The notes beneath the pieces are model-generated. The model saw only the letters and a list, made by a program, of their open reading frames with translations, did not search any database and was not told where the DNA came from. Below are positions 16,921 to 26,331 of a stretch of DNA of 64,000 bases, in pieces; the stretch's first letter is position 1; each line of letters opens with the position of its first letter. Position numbers and translations under genes: made by a program. This DNA comes from an uncultured Prevotella sp. (GTDB taxonomy: Bacteria; Bacteroidota; Bacteroidia; Bacteroidales; Bacteroidaceae), in the NCBI GenBank assembly GCA_900550365.1, contig URRR01000012.1:1-64000 (forward strand), written 5' to 3'.

Positions 16921-18154
16921 ATTCCTTAGTGATAATTACAGGATTAGTAATGTCTGTTTTCCATTCTTTCAGGAAATCATACCATTCTTTATCGCTATGG
17001 AATCCGAAAGTTTCGTTGTCGCTGCAGAATGTTATTTTATAGTGAAGTTCATCCGTATCAGTCTTGATTACGTAAGCATAGTTGTCCTTGTCGGCCGGTT
17101 CTTCGCTTACGATATATTTCTCAGGAATATAAATACCTAAGCCTACGGTCTCTCGTTTGTGGCCTACGCTGTCCTTGGCAGACACGGGCCAGTCTGTGCC
17201 CCAGCATCCGCGCAGGCCTTTCTTGTCAGAAAACTCAGTTGAGTTTTTAACGTTTATAAAGCCGGTTGAGAACCTATAGTCGCCTACTGGCCTGTCAAAC
17301 TTCACGTCTACGCTGCATTCACGCCTCCCTGCGTACAGCGTGTAGAGTGCCGTCATGTCGATTGGCCGCATATCTGGTCGTTCACCCTGCGGTGTCCAGC
17401 CTTTGTCCTTAACCTCTACAATGGTGCGTATCGGGCCGCGTGATATTATTCTCTGGCTGCGTTTGTCTACGTCAGTCAGCATTGTCGGTTTATTTCCGTC
17501 CCAGCCTCTCAGGGTTCCTAAACCGAGAGTTGAGCCTACCCATAGCACGTCGTCACCGTATTGAGCAGCCTTCTGCTCCTCGTCGGGATAGAATTGTGTC
17601 TGCTTCAACTCTAATTGTTTCTTGTATTTACCGTAGATGTCAACCGTCTGGCGGTGGTCAAAGTAAATACGGTAAGCCACTAATTCATTTTCAAATGCGG
17701 CGCCGTGGTGATGCAGTGTCCAGTAAGGGTTAGTGCCGTTTTCCACGGTCAGTTGCGATATGTAAAGGTTCTGTTTGTTGCTTTCCTTGACTTTCTTGTT
17801 GCTCAGCAGCATTTCCACGTACACCTGCGGAGCGTATTCTCTCGGTTGCCCTTCATTATACAGTGTCACGCTGAATTTTTTCGCCTCTTTGGCGGCTACG
17901 TCTGTTAAGAAGCACAGTTCATCCGGGTGCCCGTCCTGGTCGAGGTCATCGAGTTGGCATGGTATTTCCTTACCTCCAAGTGTTACGAGTGCAGATTTTA
18001 CGTCAAAGCCGTAACTGTCGAGTATGAGCACAACAGGTGTGCTTGTCTTGTCCTTAGAGCTGTTGTTGGTTACTGTGATGTTGAATGTTTTCTGTGAGAA
18101 TGCCGGTACTGTCATCAACGAAACCAGCATGGCGGTCAGTAGTTTCTTATCCAT
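16919..18154 (-). CDS. Secreted DUF4861 family protein
   Basis: 411 residues from the ATG at 18154, with a signal peptide ending VPAFSQ. The body matches DUF4861: an N-terminal beta domain with DQDGHPDELCFL, then YWTLHHHGAAFENELVAYRIYF, the WVGSTLGLGTLRGWDG stretch and a C-terminal half rich in beta strands. DUF4861 proteins are often met in carbohydrate-processing contexts, but none is seen here and the function is unknown. A start at 18184 would fall inside the promoter and is rejected. Confidence 0.85.
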   Translation of the reverse strand: MDKKLLTAMLVSLMTVPAFSQKTFNITVTNNSSKDKTSTPVVLILDSYGFDVKSALVTLGGKEIPCQLDDLDQDGHPDELCFLTDVAAKEAKKFSVTLYNEGQPREYAPQVYVEMLLSNKKVKESNKQNLYISQLTVENGTNPYWTLHHHGAAFENELVAYRIYFDHRQTVDIYGKYKKQLELKQTQFYPDEEQKAAQYGDDVLWVGSTLGLGTLRGWDGNKPTMLTDVDKRSQRIISRGPIRTIVEVKDKGWTPQGERPDMRPIDMTALYTLYAGRRECSVDVKFDRPVGDYRFSTGFINVKNSTEFSDKKGLRGCWGTDWPVSAKDSVGHKRETVGLGIYIPEKYIVSEEPADKDNYAYVIKTDTDELHYKITFCSDNETFGFHSDKEWYDFLKEWKTDITNPVIITKE

Positions 18155-18185
18155 GATATTATTTTTCTGATATTTCTTTCTCATG

Positions 18186-18193
18186 CAAAGATA
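18186..18193 (-). promoter_or_regulatory. -7 element of the DUF4861 gene
   Basis: The minus strand reads TATCTTTG. The ATG at 18184 would begin only two bases after it, so the real start is the ATG at 18154. Confidence 0.7.
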
Positions 18194-18236
18194 GCGTAAA
18201 TTTTCGATTGTGCGAAAATATTTTCATATTCTTTCC

Positions 18237-18324
18237 GAAAGGTGGCCTTTTGCATTTTAAAAGGTCATCTTTTAGCTTGTAAAAGGCCGCCTTTTAGGCT
18301 GCAATAGGTGGCCTTTTGTAAAAC
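18237..18324. repeat. 22-nt intergenic tandem repeat, locus C (four units)
   Basis: Units start at 18237, 18259, 18281 and 18303, exactly 22 bases apart: GAAAGGTGGCCTTTT, AAAAGGTCATCTTTT, AAAAGGCCGCCTTTT and AATAGGTGGCCTTTT. Spacers are GCATTTT, AGCTTGT and AGGCTGC. This is the most regular locus. It lies between two divergent genes. Confidence 0.9.
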
Positions 18325-18485
18325 CTTGACTGTCAGCTGGTTATGCGGCGGCTTGTTTGGCGTGTGCGCGTATGCCATATTTGAAAGTTAATTTGTATAT
18401 ATTTTGCAATTTTAGTTATTTTTATGTAGTGCAATAAAAATATAGCGAAAAAATGCATAATAATTTAAATTATTTAGCTAATAAG

Positions 18486-18517
18486 TTTGATTGTACAATG
18501 ATTTTTTAGTATTTTTG
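18486..18517 (+). promoter_or_regulatory. -33/-7 promoter of the GldB-like gene
   Basis: TTTG at 18486-18489 and TATTTTTG at 18510-18517 are 20 bases apart, followed by a GTG start at 18537. Confidence 0.75.
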
Positions 18518-18536
18518 CAAAACAATCAGCTTAAGA

Positions 18537-19349
18537 GTGAAAAAGATACTGGGTTTACTTATAGTTGCGTTGATGGTTTTTATGGCTTGTGATATTAAGT
18601 TGAAGCCATTTGAAGACGGTGAAGGTGAGCATAAGATTACGGTATGCCGCTATGACCGGCTTGAGAGTCAGTATCTTACTACGGGTGACTTCTCGGCCTT
18701 ACAGCAGATGAACATGGATTATCCTATCGAGACCCGCACGCTTATTGAGGACGTGTTGCGGCTCGGCGAGGTGAATGACCCGCAGATAAGCAGCAAGTTC
18801 CTTGCTTTTTTCCAGGACACTACGCTTCAGAAGATTGTTTCTGACGCCGAGTCACAGTATGCCAACATGGACGATATTAATACCCAGCTTAATATCGCTT
18901 TTGAGCGGCTGAGGGAGCATGTGCCGAGCATACCTGTGCCGCATGTATATGCACAGATCAGCGCTCTTGACCAAAGCATCGTGATAGGTAACCAGTCTAT
19001 CGGCATATCTCTTGACAAATATCTCGGCCGAGACTATCAGTTGTACAAGAAGTTTTACCAGCCTTCGCAGACTGAGACCATGACAAGGGAGAATATTGTG
19101 CCTGACTGTCTCAGCTTCTATCTGCTCGGTCTGTACCCTATGAATGACTTTGAGGCCCGTACTCAGGTTGAGCGCGACCTGCATATGGGAAAAATCATGT
19201 GGGTATGCAACATCGCGCTCGGCCATAACTTCTTCAAGTCTGGCTATATAAGCACAGTGGACAGATACATGGCGGCCAACAAAGGCACCAGTGTGGAGGA
19301 CCTGCTGAAGAACAACGATTATTCGAATCTTATTAAGATGATGAAATAG
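18537..19349 (+). CDS. GldB-like lipoprotein
   Basis: 270 residues starting with GTG, with a lipoprotein signal (hydrophobic stretch, then FMAC). The body carries the GldB-type core around IVIGNQSIGISLDKYLG and then YKKFYQP, followed by an acidic C-terminal half. GldB is a gliding-motility lipoprotein in Flavobacteria. In non-gliding Bacteroidales this relative is widespread and its role is not settled. It is followed 40 bases later by another lipoprotein gene. Confidence 0.8.
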   Translation: MKKILGLLIVALMVFMACDIKLKPFEDGEGEHKITVCRYDRLESQYLTTGDFSALQQMNMDYPIETRTLIEDVLRLGEVNDPQISSKFLAFFQDTTLQKIVSDAESQYANMDDINTQLNIAFERLREHVPSIPVPHVYAQISALDQSIVIGNQSIGISLDKYLGRDYQLYKKFYQPSQTETMTRENIVPDCLSFYLLGLYPMNDFEARTQVERDLHMGKIMWVCNIALGHNFFKSGYISTVDRYMAANKGTSVEDLLKNNDYSNLIKMMK

Positions 19350-19389
19350 GCCGTCGGGCAATATTATCAGGCAATCGGCGTTATAAATA

Positions 19390-20850
19390 ATGCACATGGG
19401 AAAGAAATTTTCGTTTATATTATGCGCCGTTGCCGTAATATTATTGGCCGGTGCGTGTACAGACGACGATACGTTCAGCTCGTCGCCTTCCAATCTGTTG
19501 ACATTTTCTACCGATACGGTGCGTATTGACACCGTGTTTGCAACTGTTCCGTCGTCAACGCGGTCGTTTTGGGTATATAACAGGTCGGGTGACGGCATAC
19601 GCTGTACCGGCGTCCGGTTGGCCAACGGTAACCAGACGGGCTTCAGGGTAAATGTGGACGGAGTGTATCTCAGTCCGACGGCCGGTTTCCAAGTGTCAGA
19701 TGTTGAGATAAGAAAGGGCGACAGCATACGTGTGTTTGTTGAGCTTACTTCGCCGATGAATGCCCTGGAGGGTCCGCAGAAAGTAGAGGACGACCTCGTG
19801 TTCATGCTTGAAAGCGGTGTAGAGCAGAGGGTCAACCTTAATGCTTATACATGGAATGCCACGCTGCTCAGGGATGTTGAGATTTCTGGTGAGCAGACAT
19901 TAAGCGGTGGCGAGCGGCCAATAGTGATTTACGGAGGACTGAAAGTGGACAGCATGGCCACGTTGCGTATAACTCCCGGTACAACGTTATACTTCCATTC
20001 AGACGCCGGACTTGATGTTTACGGTACGCTAATAGCTGAGGGTACGCCTGAAGAGAATATTGTGTTGAGGGGTGACCGTACAGACTGGATGTTTGACTAT
20101 CTGCCGTATGACCTGGTAAGCGGGCAGTGGCGCGGCGTAAGATTTCACAGTTCGTCATACGATAACATGATATCTTACACCGATATTCATGGTTCTTTTG
20201 ACGGTGTTGTTTGCGACTCCTCTGATGTTACCCGGCCTAAACTGCAGTTGTATAACAGTACGGTGCACAACTGCCAGGGGTATGGTCTGAAGGCGGTAAG
20301 CAGTAATGTGGATGTGCGTAATTGCCAGATAACCAATGCCCTGAACAACTGCGTGGCCGTTTATGGCGGCAGTATGGTGTTAACCCATTGTACGATAGCC
20401 CAGTTTTATCCGTTTGACTCAAACCGTGGCGCGGCACTGATGTACACCAATGTTTATGAAGGTACGGATATTCCGCTGGAACGCATGGACTGTCTCAACA
20501 GTATAGTCACTGGGTACGGTGAGGACATGATGAGCGGTATTAACGGTGAAAGTGGCGTGGCGTTTAATTATCGCTTTGTCAACACGCTTCTGAGAACGCC
20601 TGAGATAACAGATGATGAAGGTTTTGTTGATGTAATCTGGGAGGAAGTGGAGGACACGGCGGCTGTGTCGGGCGATGAGAATTTCCGCCTTGTCGACATA
20701 GACACGCAGCATTATGATTTTCATCTGAATGCCGGGTCACCGGCGATAGGACGTGCAAGCGTTGACTATGCACTGCCTTACGACCGCGACGGGAGGCAAC
20801 GTGACGACATGCCGGATATGGGATGTTACGAATTTGTCAAGGAAGAATAA
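19390..20850 (+). CDS. Lipoprotein with right-handed parallel beta-helix
   Basis: 486 residues with a lipoprotein signal (lipobox LAGAC, Cys23). An Ig-like N-terminal half ends near residue 155. From about residue 170 the sequence reads like beta-helix rungs: LRITPGTTLYFHSDAGLDVYG, GQWRGVRFHSSSYDNMISY and LQLYNSTVHNCQGYGLKA. The end SPAIGRASVDYALPYDRDGR and DMGCYEF is typical of choice-of-anchor or pectate-lyase-like surface proteins. No catalytic residues could be named. A start at 19396 (MGKKFSF) is equally possible. Confidence 0.8.
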   Translation: MHMGKKFSFILCAVAVILLAGACTDDDTFSSSPSNLLTFSTDTVRIDTVFATVPSSTRSFWVYNRSGDGIRCTGVRLANGNQTGFRVNVDGVYLSPTAGFQVSDVEIRKGDSIRVFVELTSPMNALEGPQKVEDDLVFMLESGVEQRVNLNAYTWNATLLRDVEISGEQTLSGGERPIVIYGGLKVDSMATLRITPGTTLYFHSDAGLDVYGTLIAEGTPEENIVLRGDRTDWMFDYLPYDLVSGQWRGVRFHSSSYDNMISYTDIHGSFDGVVCDSSDVTRPKLQLYNSTVHNCQGYGLKAVSSNVDVRNCQITNALNNCVAVYGGSMVLTHCTIAQFYPFDSNRGAALMYTNVYEGTDIPLERMDCLNSIVTGYGEDMMSGINGESGVAFNYRFVNTLLRTPEITDDEGFVDVIWEEVEDTAAVSGDENFRLVDIDTQHYDFHLNAGSPAIGRASVDYALPYDRDGRQRDDMPDMGCYEFVKEE

Positions 20851-20869
20851 TGTTAAATAACTGTATATT

Positions 20870-21349
20870 ATGGAACACATTACAATAAATATCGACGTTA
20901 CTGTTTGCCATTACAGCGAGTTGCAGGACGATGAGCGACGTCTTGTTGACGCGGCGCGCGAGGCTACTGCCAATTCTTATTCGCCGTATTCACATTTTAG
21001 TGTCGGGGCGGCGGTGAGGCTTGAAGATGGCACAATTATACGTGGAGCCAATCAGGAAAATGCAGCGTTTCCAGTTACGATGTGCGCAGAGAGGGCTGCC
21101 ATATTCAATGCACAGTCAAATTATCCGCAGCTCGCTGTGACACATCTGGCCGTGGCGGCTAAAAATGCTGACGGTTTTGTTGATACTCCGGTAACGCCGT
21201 GTGGTTCATGCCGTCAGGCTGTGCTTGAACTGGAGCAACGTTACGGACGTAATGTCAGGATATATCTTTGTGGTTCGGATGTGGTTTATGTGCTCGGCAG
21301 CATAAAGGACCTGCTGCCGCTGTCGTTCGTTGATGATTCAATGAGATAA
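20870..21349 (+). CDS. cdd: Cytidine deaminase
   Basis: 159 residues. It deaminates cytidine and deoxycytidine in pyrimidine salvage. The zinc site is complete: CAERAAIF (Cys and catalytic Glu) and PCGSCRQ. YSPYSHFSVGAAV near residue 40 is also typical. It is the third gene after the two lipoproteins and ends two bases before the convergent nuclease gene. Confidence 0.94.
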   Translation: MEHITINIDVTVCHYSELQDDERRLVDAAREATANSYSPYSHFSVGAAVRLEDGTIIRGANQENAAFPVTMCAERAAIFNAQSNYPQLAVTHLAVAAKNADGFVDTPVTPCGSCRQAVLELEQRYGRNVRIYLCGSDVVYVLGSIKDLLPLSFVDDSMR

Positions 21350-21350
21350 G

Positions 21351-24218
21351 TTAAAGTCCACACAGACTGCAGTAAGGGCAATATTCACATACTGCCTTGT
21401 CTGTTGTAGGGCGGAAAGGTATTTCCGGCTCAAAGATTTCAGACACGATGGCACGCAGATTATCAGTAAACGTCTCTTCATAATCGGCAATGTCGGTAAC
21501 AGGCTCTTTGCCGATAGAAAGTGTCGGGTCATAGTCGTCTTCAGAAGTATGCTGAATGAAGAGGAGGGCAGGGCTTACCGGCAGATTGTGCGGATTGTAG
21601 GTCTTGTCATGCCTTATGATGCATGCATACAGCATTGTCTGCAGGAAATAGTCTGCATGTTTACCTTGCTCAACGGGCATCTTGAATATTTCATCAACAG
21701 TATTGATGTTCTTCATCGCATAGCGGCCTGTCTTATAGTCTATAATGCGCAGCCGTCCGCAGCCGTCGGTTTTGTCACAGATCTGGTCAAGCCGGTCTAT
21801 GCGCCCGCCGATTTTTATATTACGCTTGCCTTTTCCCGTGGATATTGTGAAGTCCATGTAGGCAGAAGTCTCAACGTCACTAATTTTGAACGGTGTGAGC
21901 CTGAGGTCTATCTGAAGTAGTCTTTCAATATATCTGATGATTACTTCACGGTTAATAAGCTGCAGTCCGTTATATTCAATTTTTCTGCCAGGCTTGCCGT
22001 CAGAAATTGTAGCTGTAAACGCATCGTCAACTATCCTTTCGATAAATTCTTTGTGTTTTAAGGCGTAGTTTATTGAACCGTCAGTAACGGTTCCGTCTTT
22101 GTCTCGGAGCTGTCTGTAGAGTATTTCAGACGCATTATGGAACACATTGCCGAAAACTCTGTTGCTCATCTCGTCGATGTCGTCCTCAGGTTCAGTAATC
22201 TTTGCTATATTGTTGTAGTAGAACTGTAACGGACAACGCATGTACCTGTTGATTGATGTCGGCGATATACAGTTAATCGATTCAAGCACATGTGTGATTT
22301 TGTCGTCTTTGGTGATTTCTTCAGGATGTGGAAAAATTACCTGCTGACCGGTTTTTAGAGATATTCTGCGAATGTTGAAATCACTCTCAATCATGAGTTG
22401 AAGCATGAAGCGGCTCATCTCCCCAGTGTGCCCGTTGTCAGTTGAGTTGTTATAGACTATTGTTATGTCCTTTGCCCGTTGTATTAGGTTATAAAAATAA
22501 TAGGCGTAGATTGCCACTTTGTTGTCGATAGTGGTAAGTCCATTGGCTTTTCTTATTGAATATGGGATAAATGAAGAGTCGTTTATGCCCTTAGGCATGT
22601 TGCCCTCGTTGCATGAAAGTATAAGAATGTGATCGAAGTCAAGATTCCTGGTTTCAAGGATCCCCATTATTTGTATCCCCTGTACGGGTTCACCGTGGAA
22701 AGGTATTGATGTTGAATTGATAAGTTGGACAATAAGTTTCTGGAGTGTTATTATATCGACATCTAAGTCACCGGCCTTGATCAGCTCGTTGATACGGTTG
22801 CACAGAGTGTACATTCTGAATAATGATTCCTGTGCAAGAGGGTCTTTTTCAGTCTTACCGTACTTGTCGGCGATTAGTCTGAGTACGTTAAGCACCCATT
22901 GCATTATTGAGTTATTGTCGTCAGGAGAACTGAACAGTACGGCCAGTCCTTCATCTTTAGAGAGCGTTGACGGTGTAGGGTGGTATATCCGGTCGCTGAC
23001 AAGTGTGTCTCTGAGGCTTGAGTAGTTTTCAGATATATATTGGGCATATGGGTGTGACAGTATCTGTAACACATGCTTTATCCTGAATGTTCCTTTTGAC
23101 GCTGAGTAACCGTTGATGCGCAGTTCAAGTAATTGTAGGACAAAAGATGATATTGTGGTCTGGAACAGAGGATAGCCGGTTGTTATGTTGACGCTTTCTA
23201 CTTCTCCAGGTATGCAGTGTATTGCTGTAGCCAACAGTGCTTCGTCGCATAATACGATAGCGACGTTGCGTCCGTTTTTGTATCTGTTGTTTTCCTTAAG
23301 CCATGTGCTGATATATCTGGCTTGTACGTTTTCCGTTGAAGCACTGACGTACGTTATGGCCTTGTCTTTTTTCAGGTTGTCGTATATAGCACCGTCAGAA
23401 ATTTCGAGCTCGTTTGGGAATGATCTGATATATTGAGAAACATAATGGCCAGCTTCGTTCTGGGTTATTTTTGATGAGTTGTCAGGCATATAGTAATTGT
23501 CAAAATCCCAGTAAAAATGAGCTTTTCCATCTTTCATCAGGCGGGAGAATATGCGTTGCTCAACTTTCTGAATAACGTTAAATCCGACGAACAGATATGT
23601 ATCAAAATGAAAATCTATGTCCGGATCGGTTGCTACTTCACGATATAGCATGCCTTCATATGCTATGCCTTGTTGCCTTAATCGCTGGCGGAAATTGTTG
23701 TATATGTCTTCAAGATGGCACCATAACTGCATGAAACGTCTTTTCAGCTCCGATTCATTGTCACCGGTGAAATTGCTGAAAAATCTTTTGAGTATTTCTT
23801 TTTGTTCATCGTCAAGATAAGATATATCATCAAGTTCATGCAGATTTTTTACATTTCTGAACACGTCTGACGCCTCTGCCATGTTTTTATCAATGTCATC
23901 AAAATCAGAAATAAGCATTTGCCCCCAGCCATAGAAATGGTCAAGAGTCTCGTCTATTCCTGTACATTCGGTGAAAGATTTGTGTATATCGCAGATAAGT
24001 TTTATCGGGTCTCCTATTGTAAGTGACGAGTGTTGGCTGAAGAATTCGCTGATTGTTATGTATGCCGGTGACCATATCGGACGGCCGGCATGTCTGGCTA
24101 ACAGCTCGTTTAAAAACAAAGATGCGCGTTTATTTGGAAATACCACGGCAATCCGTGACAGATCAGTTCCATATTTGCTGATAATGTCTTCAGCTACGAA
24201 TTCAAGAAACTTTTTCAT
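21351..24218 (-). CDS. AddB-like exonuclease subunit with PD-(D/E)XK domain
   Basis: 955 residues, the size of Bacteroidetes AddB-type proteins. The N-terminal half is an inactivated UvrD-like helicase region that begins VFPNKRASLFLNELL. The C-terminal nuclease domain shows RYMRCPLQFYY, GNVFHNASEIL and the catalytic IDYKTGRY. The last residues CEYCPYCSLCG, together with the earlier RC in RYMRCPLQ, fit the iron-sulfur staple of AddB. It would resect double-strand ends together with an AddA helicase. No addA is next to it in this window. Confidence 0.87.
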   Translation of the reverse strand: MKKFLEFVAEDIISKYGTDLSRIAVVFPNKRASLFLNELLARHAGRPIWSPAYITISEFFSQHSSLTIGDPIKLICDIHKSFTECTGIDETLDHFYGWGQMLISDFDDIDKNMAEASDVFRNVKNLHELDDISYLDDEQKEILKRFFSNFTGDNESELKRRFMQLWCHLEDIYNNFRQRLRQQGIAYEGMLYREVATDPDIDFHFDTYLFVGFNVIQKVEQRIFSRLMKDGKAHFYWDFDNYYMPDNSSKITQNEAGHYVSQYIRSFPNELEISDGAIYDNLKKDKAITYVSASTENVQARYISTWLKENNRYKNGRNVAIVLCDEALLATAIHCIPGEVESVNITTGYPLFQTTISSFVLQLLELRINGYSASKGTFRIKHVLQILSHPYAQYISENYSSLRDTLVSDRIYHPTPSTLSKDEGLAVLFSSPDDNNSIMQWVLNVLRLIADKYGKTEKDPLAQESLFRMYTLCNRINELIKAGDLDVDIITLQKLIVQLINSTSIPFHGEPVQGIQIMGILETRNLDFDHILILSCNEGNMPKGINDSSFIPYSIRKANGLTTIDNKVAIYAYYFYNLIQRAKDITIVYNNSTDNGHTGEMSRFMLQLMIESDFNIRRISLKTGQQVIFPHPEEITKDDKITHVLESINCISPTSINRYMRCPLQFYYNNIAKITEPEDDIDEMSNRVFGNVFHNASEILYRQLRDKDGTVTDGSINYALKHKEFIERIVDDAFTATISDGKPGRKIEYNGLQLINREVIIRYIERLLQIDLRLTPFKISDVETSAYMDFTISTGKGKRNIKIGGRIDRLDQICDKTDGCGRLRIIDYKTGRYAMKNINTVDEIFKMPVEQGKHADYFLQTMLYACIIRHDKTYNPHNLPVSPALLFIQHTSEDDYDPTLSIGKEPVTDIADYEETFTDNLRAIVSEIFEPEIPFRPTTDKAVCEYCPYCSLCGL

Positions 24219-24241
24219 TTTTTTATCTGCATGTCGTTATG

Positions 24242-24249
24242 CAAAGATA
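24242..24249 (-). promoter_or_regulatory. -7 element of the AddB-like gene
   Basis: The minus strand reads TATCTTTG, 23 bases before the ATG at 24218. Confidence 0.6.
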
Positions 24250-24306
24250 CAACAAAATGGTGACAAGTTATATTCTTCCTCGCGCTTTTCTTTTATGAGA
24301 TAAGAA

Positions 24307-24344
24307 AATCCCTACGGTCATAACATGTACTGACCGTAGGGATT
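24307..24344 (-). terminator. Terminator of rpsA
   Basis: A perfect 14-bp stem (AATCCCTACGGTCA against TGACCGTAGGGATT) around a ten-base loop. On the minus strand it is followed by a T-rich stretch. It lies about 40 bases after the rpsA stop. Confidence 0.8.
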
Positions 24345-24382
24345 GATATTGTGAATATAAAAGACTTTGCTTATATTAGCTA

Positions 24383-26152
24383 TTATTCGCCTTTTTCCAT
24401 CTTTGCTTTCAGTTCAGCCAAAGCGTCGATATCACCGAGAGTTGTTCCTGCAGCGATATTGTTGATTGTCGGAGTTTCTTCCTTCTTTGACTTCTTGCGG
24501 ACAGTCTTCTTCGGCTCATCCTTAACATCCTCAAATGTGCGGCTGTGTGAAAGGATGATACGCTTTGTCTCCTTGACAAACTCGATAACCTTGAACGGCA
24601 GTTCCTCACCGAGCTGTGCCTGGCTGCCGTCTTCCTTAACAAGGTGCTTAGGAGTAGCGAAACCTTCTCCGCCTTCATTCAGAGCAATGACAGCTCCCTT
24701 ATCCATGATTTCGGTAATCTTACCGGTATGGATTGAACCAGGAGTGTATATTGTCTCGTATGTATCCCAAGGATTGTCCTCAAGCTGCTTGTGTCCGAGG
24801 CTGAGACGACGGTTCTCTTTGTCTATTTCGAGGACAACAACATCGATGTCTGCACCTACCTGAGTGAACTCTGACGGATGCTTAACCTTCTTCGTCCAAG
24901 AGAGGTCGCTGATGTGGATCAGGCCGTCAACACCTTCTTCAAGCTCAACGAATATACCGAAGTTTGTAAAGTTGCGGACTTTTGCTGTATGCTTGCTGCC
25001 GATAGGATACTTAACTTCGATTGTCTCCCACGGGTCTTCCTTAAGCTGTTTGATGCCGAGAGACATCTTGCGCTCTTCGCGGTCAAGTGTAAGGATAACT
25101 GCCTCAACCTCATCACCAACGTGCAGGAACTCCTGAGCGCTGCGCAGGTGCTGGCTCCAGCTCATCTCTGAAACGTGGATAAGTCCTTCTACACCCGGAG
25201 CAATCTCAACGAATGCACCGTAGTCAGCAATAACGACAACCTTACCCTTAACATGGTCGCCAACCTTAAGATTCGGGTCAAGAGCGTCCCAAGGATGAGG
25301 AGTAAGCTGCTTCAGGCCGAGAGCAATGCGCTTCTTGTCGTTGTCAAAGTCAAGAATAACGACGTTGATTTTCTGGTCAAGAGAAACAACTTCATGAGGA
25401 TCGCTGACACGGCCCCAAGACAGGTCTGTGATGTGGATGAGTCCGTCAACACCGCCAAGGTCAACGAATACTCCGTATGAAGTAATGTTCTTGACAGTAC
25501 CTTCAAGAATCTGTCCTTTCTCGAGTTTGCTGATGATTTCTTTCTTCTGTGCTTCCAGTTCAGCCTCAATGAGAGCCTTATGTGAAACAACAACATTACG
25601 GAATTCCTGATTGATTTTGACAACCTTGAACTCCATTGTCTTGCCTACGAATACATCGTAGTCACGTATCGGGTGAACGTCAATCTGGCTTCCGGGCAGG
25701 AATGCTTCGATTCCGAATACATCAACAATCATGCCACCCTTAGTGCGGCACTTGATGTAACCCTGAATAACCTCTTCGTTGTCAAGGGCTGCATTGATGC
25801 GCTCCCAGCTCTTGCTCAGACGGGCCTTCTTGTGTGAAAGTAACAGCTGGCCTTTCTTGTCCTCCTGATTTTCAACATACACCTCAACGGTGTCGCCTAC
25901 TTTCAGGTCAGGATTGTAACGGAACTCGCTTGCCGGAATGATACCATCGCTCTTGTAGCCGATGTTAACGACAACCTCTTTCTTGTCAATAGAGATTACC
26001 GTTCCGTCAACGACTTGATGCTCGCTGACTTTGTTAAGAGTCTCGTCATAGGCTTTCTCGAGTTCCTCTTTGCTTACGTTTACATTACTTCCATTCTCAA
26101 ACTCGTCCCAGTTGAAGTCTGCCAATGGTTGTACGTTCTTTAAATCAGACAT
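24383..26152 (-). CDS. rpsA: 30S ribosomal protein S1
   Basis: 589 residues with six S1 RNA-binding domains at roughly 45-120, 127-195, 212-282, 297-367, 384-454 and 471-540. Domains 3-5 carry the classical GVFVDLGGVDGLIHITDLSW type. S1 binds mRNA leaders at the 30S subunit. In a genome with almost no Shine-Dalgarno sites it is likely important for start selection. The C-terminal 45 residues are lysine-rich. The leader from the -7 element is about 60 bases, AT-rich, and could allow feedback control, but no specific structure was identified. Confidence 0.97.
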   Translation of the reverse strand: MSDLKNVQPLADFNWDEFENGSNVNVSKEELEKAYDETLNKVSEHQVVDGTVISIDKKEVVVNIGYKSDGIIPASEFRYNPDLKVGDTVEVYVENQEDKKGQLLLSHKKARLSKSWERINAALDNEEVIQGYIKCRTKGGMIVDVFGIEAFLPGSQIDVHPIRDYDVFVGKTMEFKVVKINQEFRNVVVSHKALIEAELEAQKKEIISKLEKGQILEGTVKNITSYGVFVDLGGVDGLIHITDLSWGRVSDPHEVVSLDQKINVVILDFDNDKKRIALGLKQLTPHPWDALDPNLKVGDHVKGKVVVIADYGAFVEIAPGVEGLIHVSEMSWSQHLRSAQEFLHVGDEVEAVILTLDREERKMSLGIKQLKEDPWETIEVKYPIGSKHTAKVRNFTNFGIFVELEEGVDGLIHISDLSWTKKVKHPSEFTQVGADIDVVVLEIDKENRRLSLGHKQLEDNPWDTYETIYTPGSIHTGKITEIMDKGAVIALNEGGEGFATPKHLVKEDGSQAQLGEELPFKVIEFVKETKRIILSHSRTFEDVKDEPKKTVRKKSKKEETPTINNIAAGTTLGDIDALAELKAKMEKGE

Positions 26153-26215
26153 AAATAAAATAATTAAGTTTTTAAATTAATAAAGTTCGACTTTATATGG
26201 TTTATAAATCGGGTG

Positions 26216-26223
26216 CAAAGGTA
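26216..26223 (-). promoter_or_regulatory. -7 element of rpsA
   Basis: The minus strand reads TACCTTTG, 63 bases before the rpsA ATG. Confidence 0.65.
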
Positions 26224-26331
26224 CAATCTTTAATTTGTATAAAAAGATTGTAATTGAGATTATTTTACCGTAAAACGCTTGTTTTATGAAAGTTTAACTT
26301 TTGCTATATGCATGTTAAAGCGGTCTAAAGC

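Noticed and set aside
18852..19835. Minus-strand open frame of 327 codons across the two lipoprotein genes
   Set aside because: It spans the gap between two real plus-strand genes, has no recognisable domain and no promoter.
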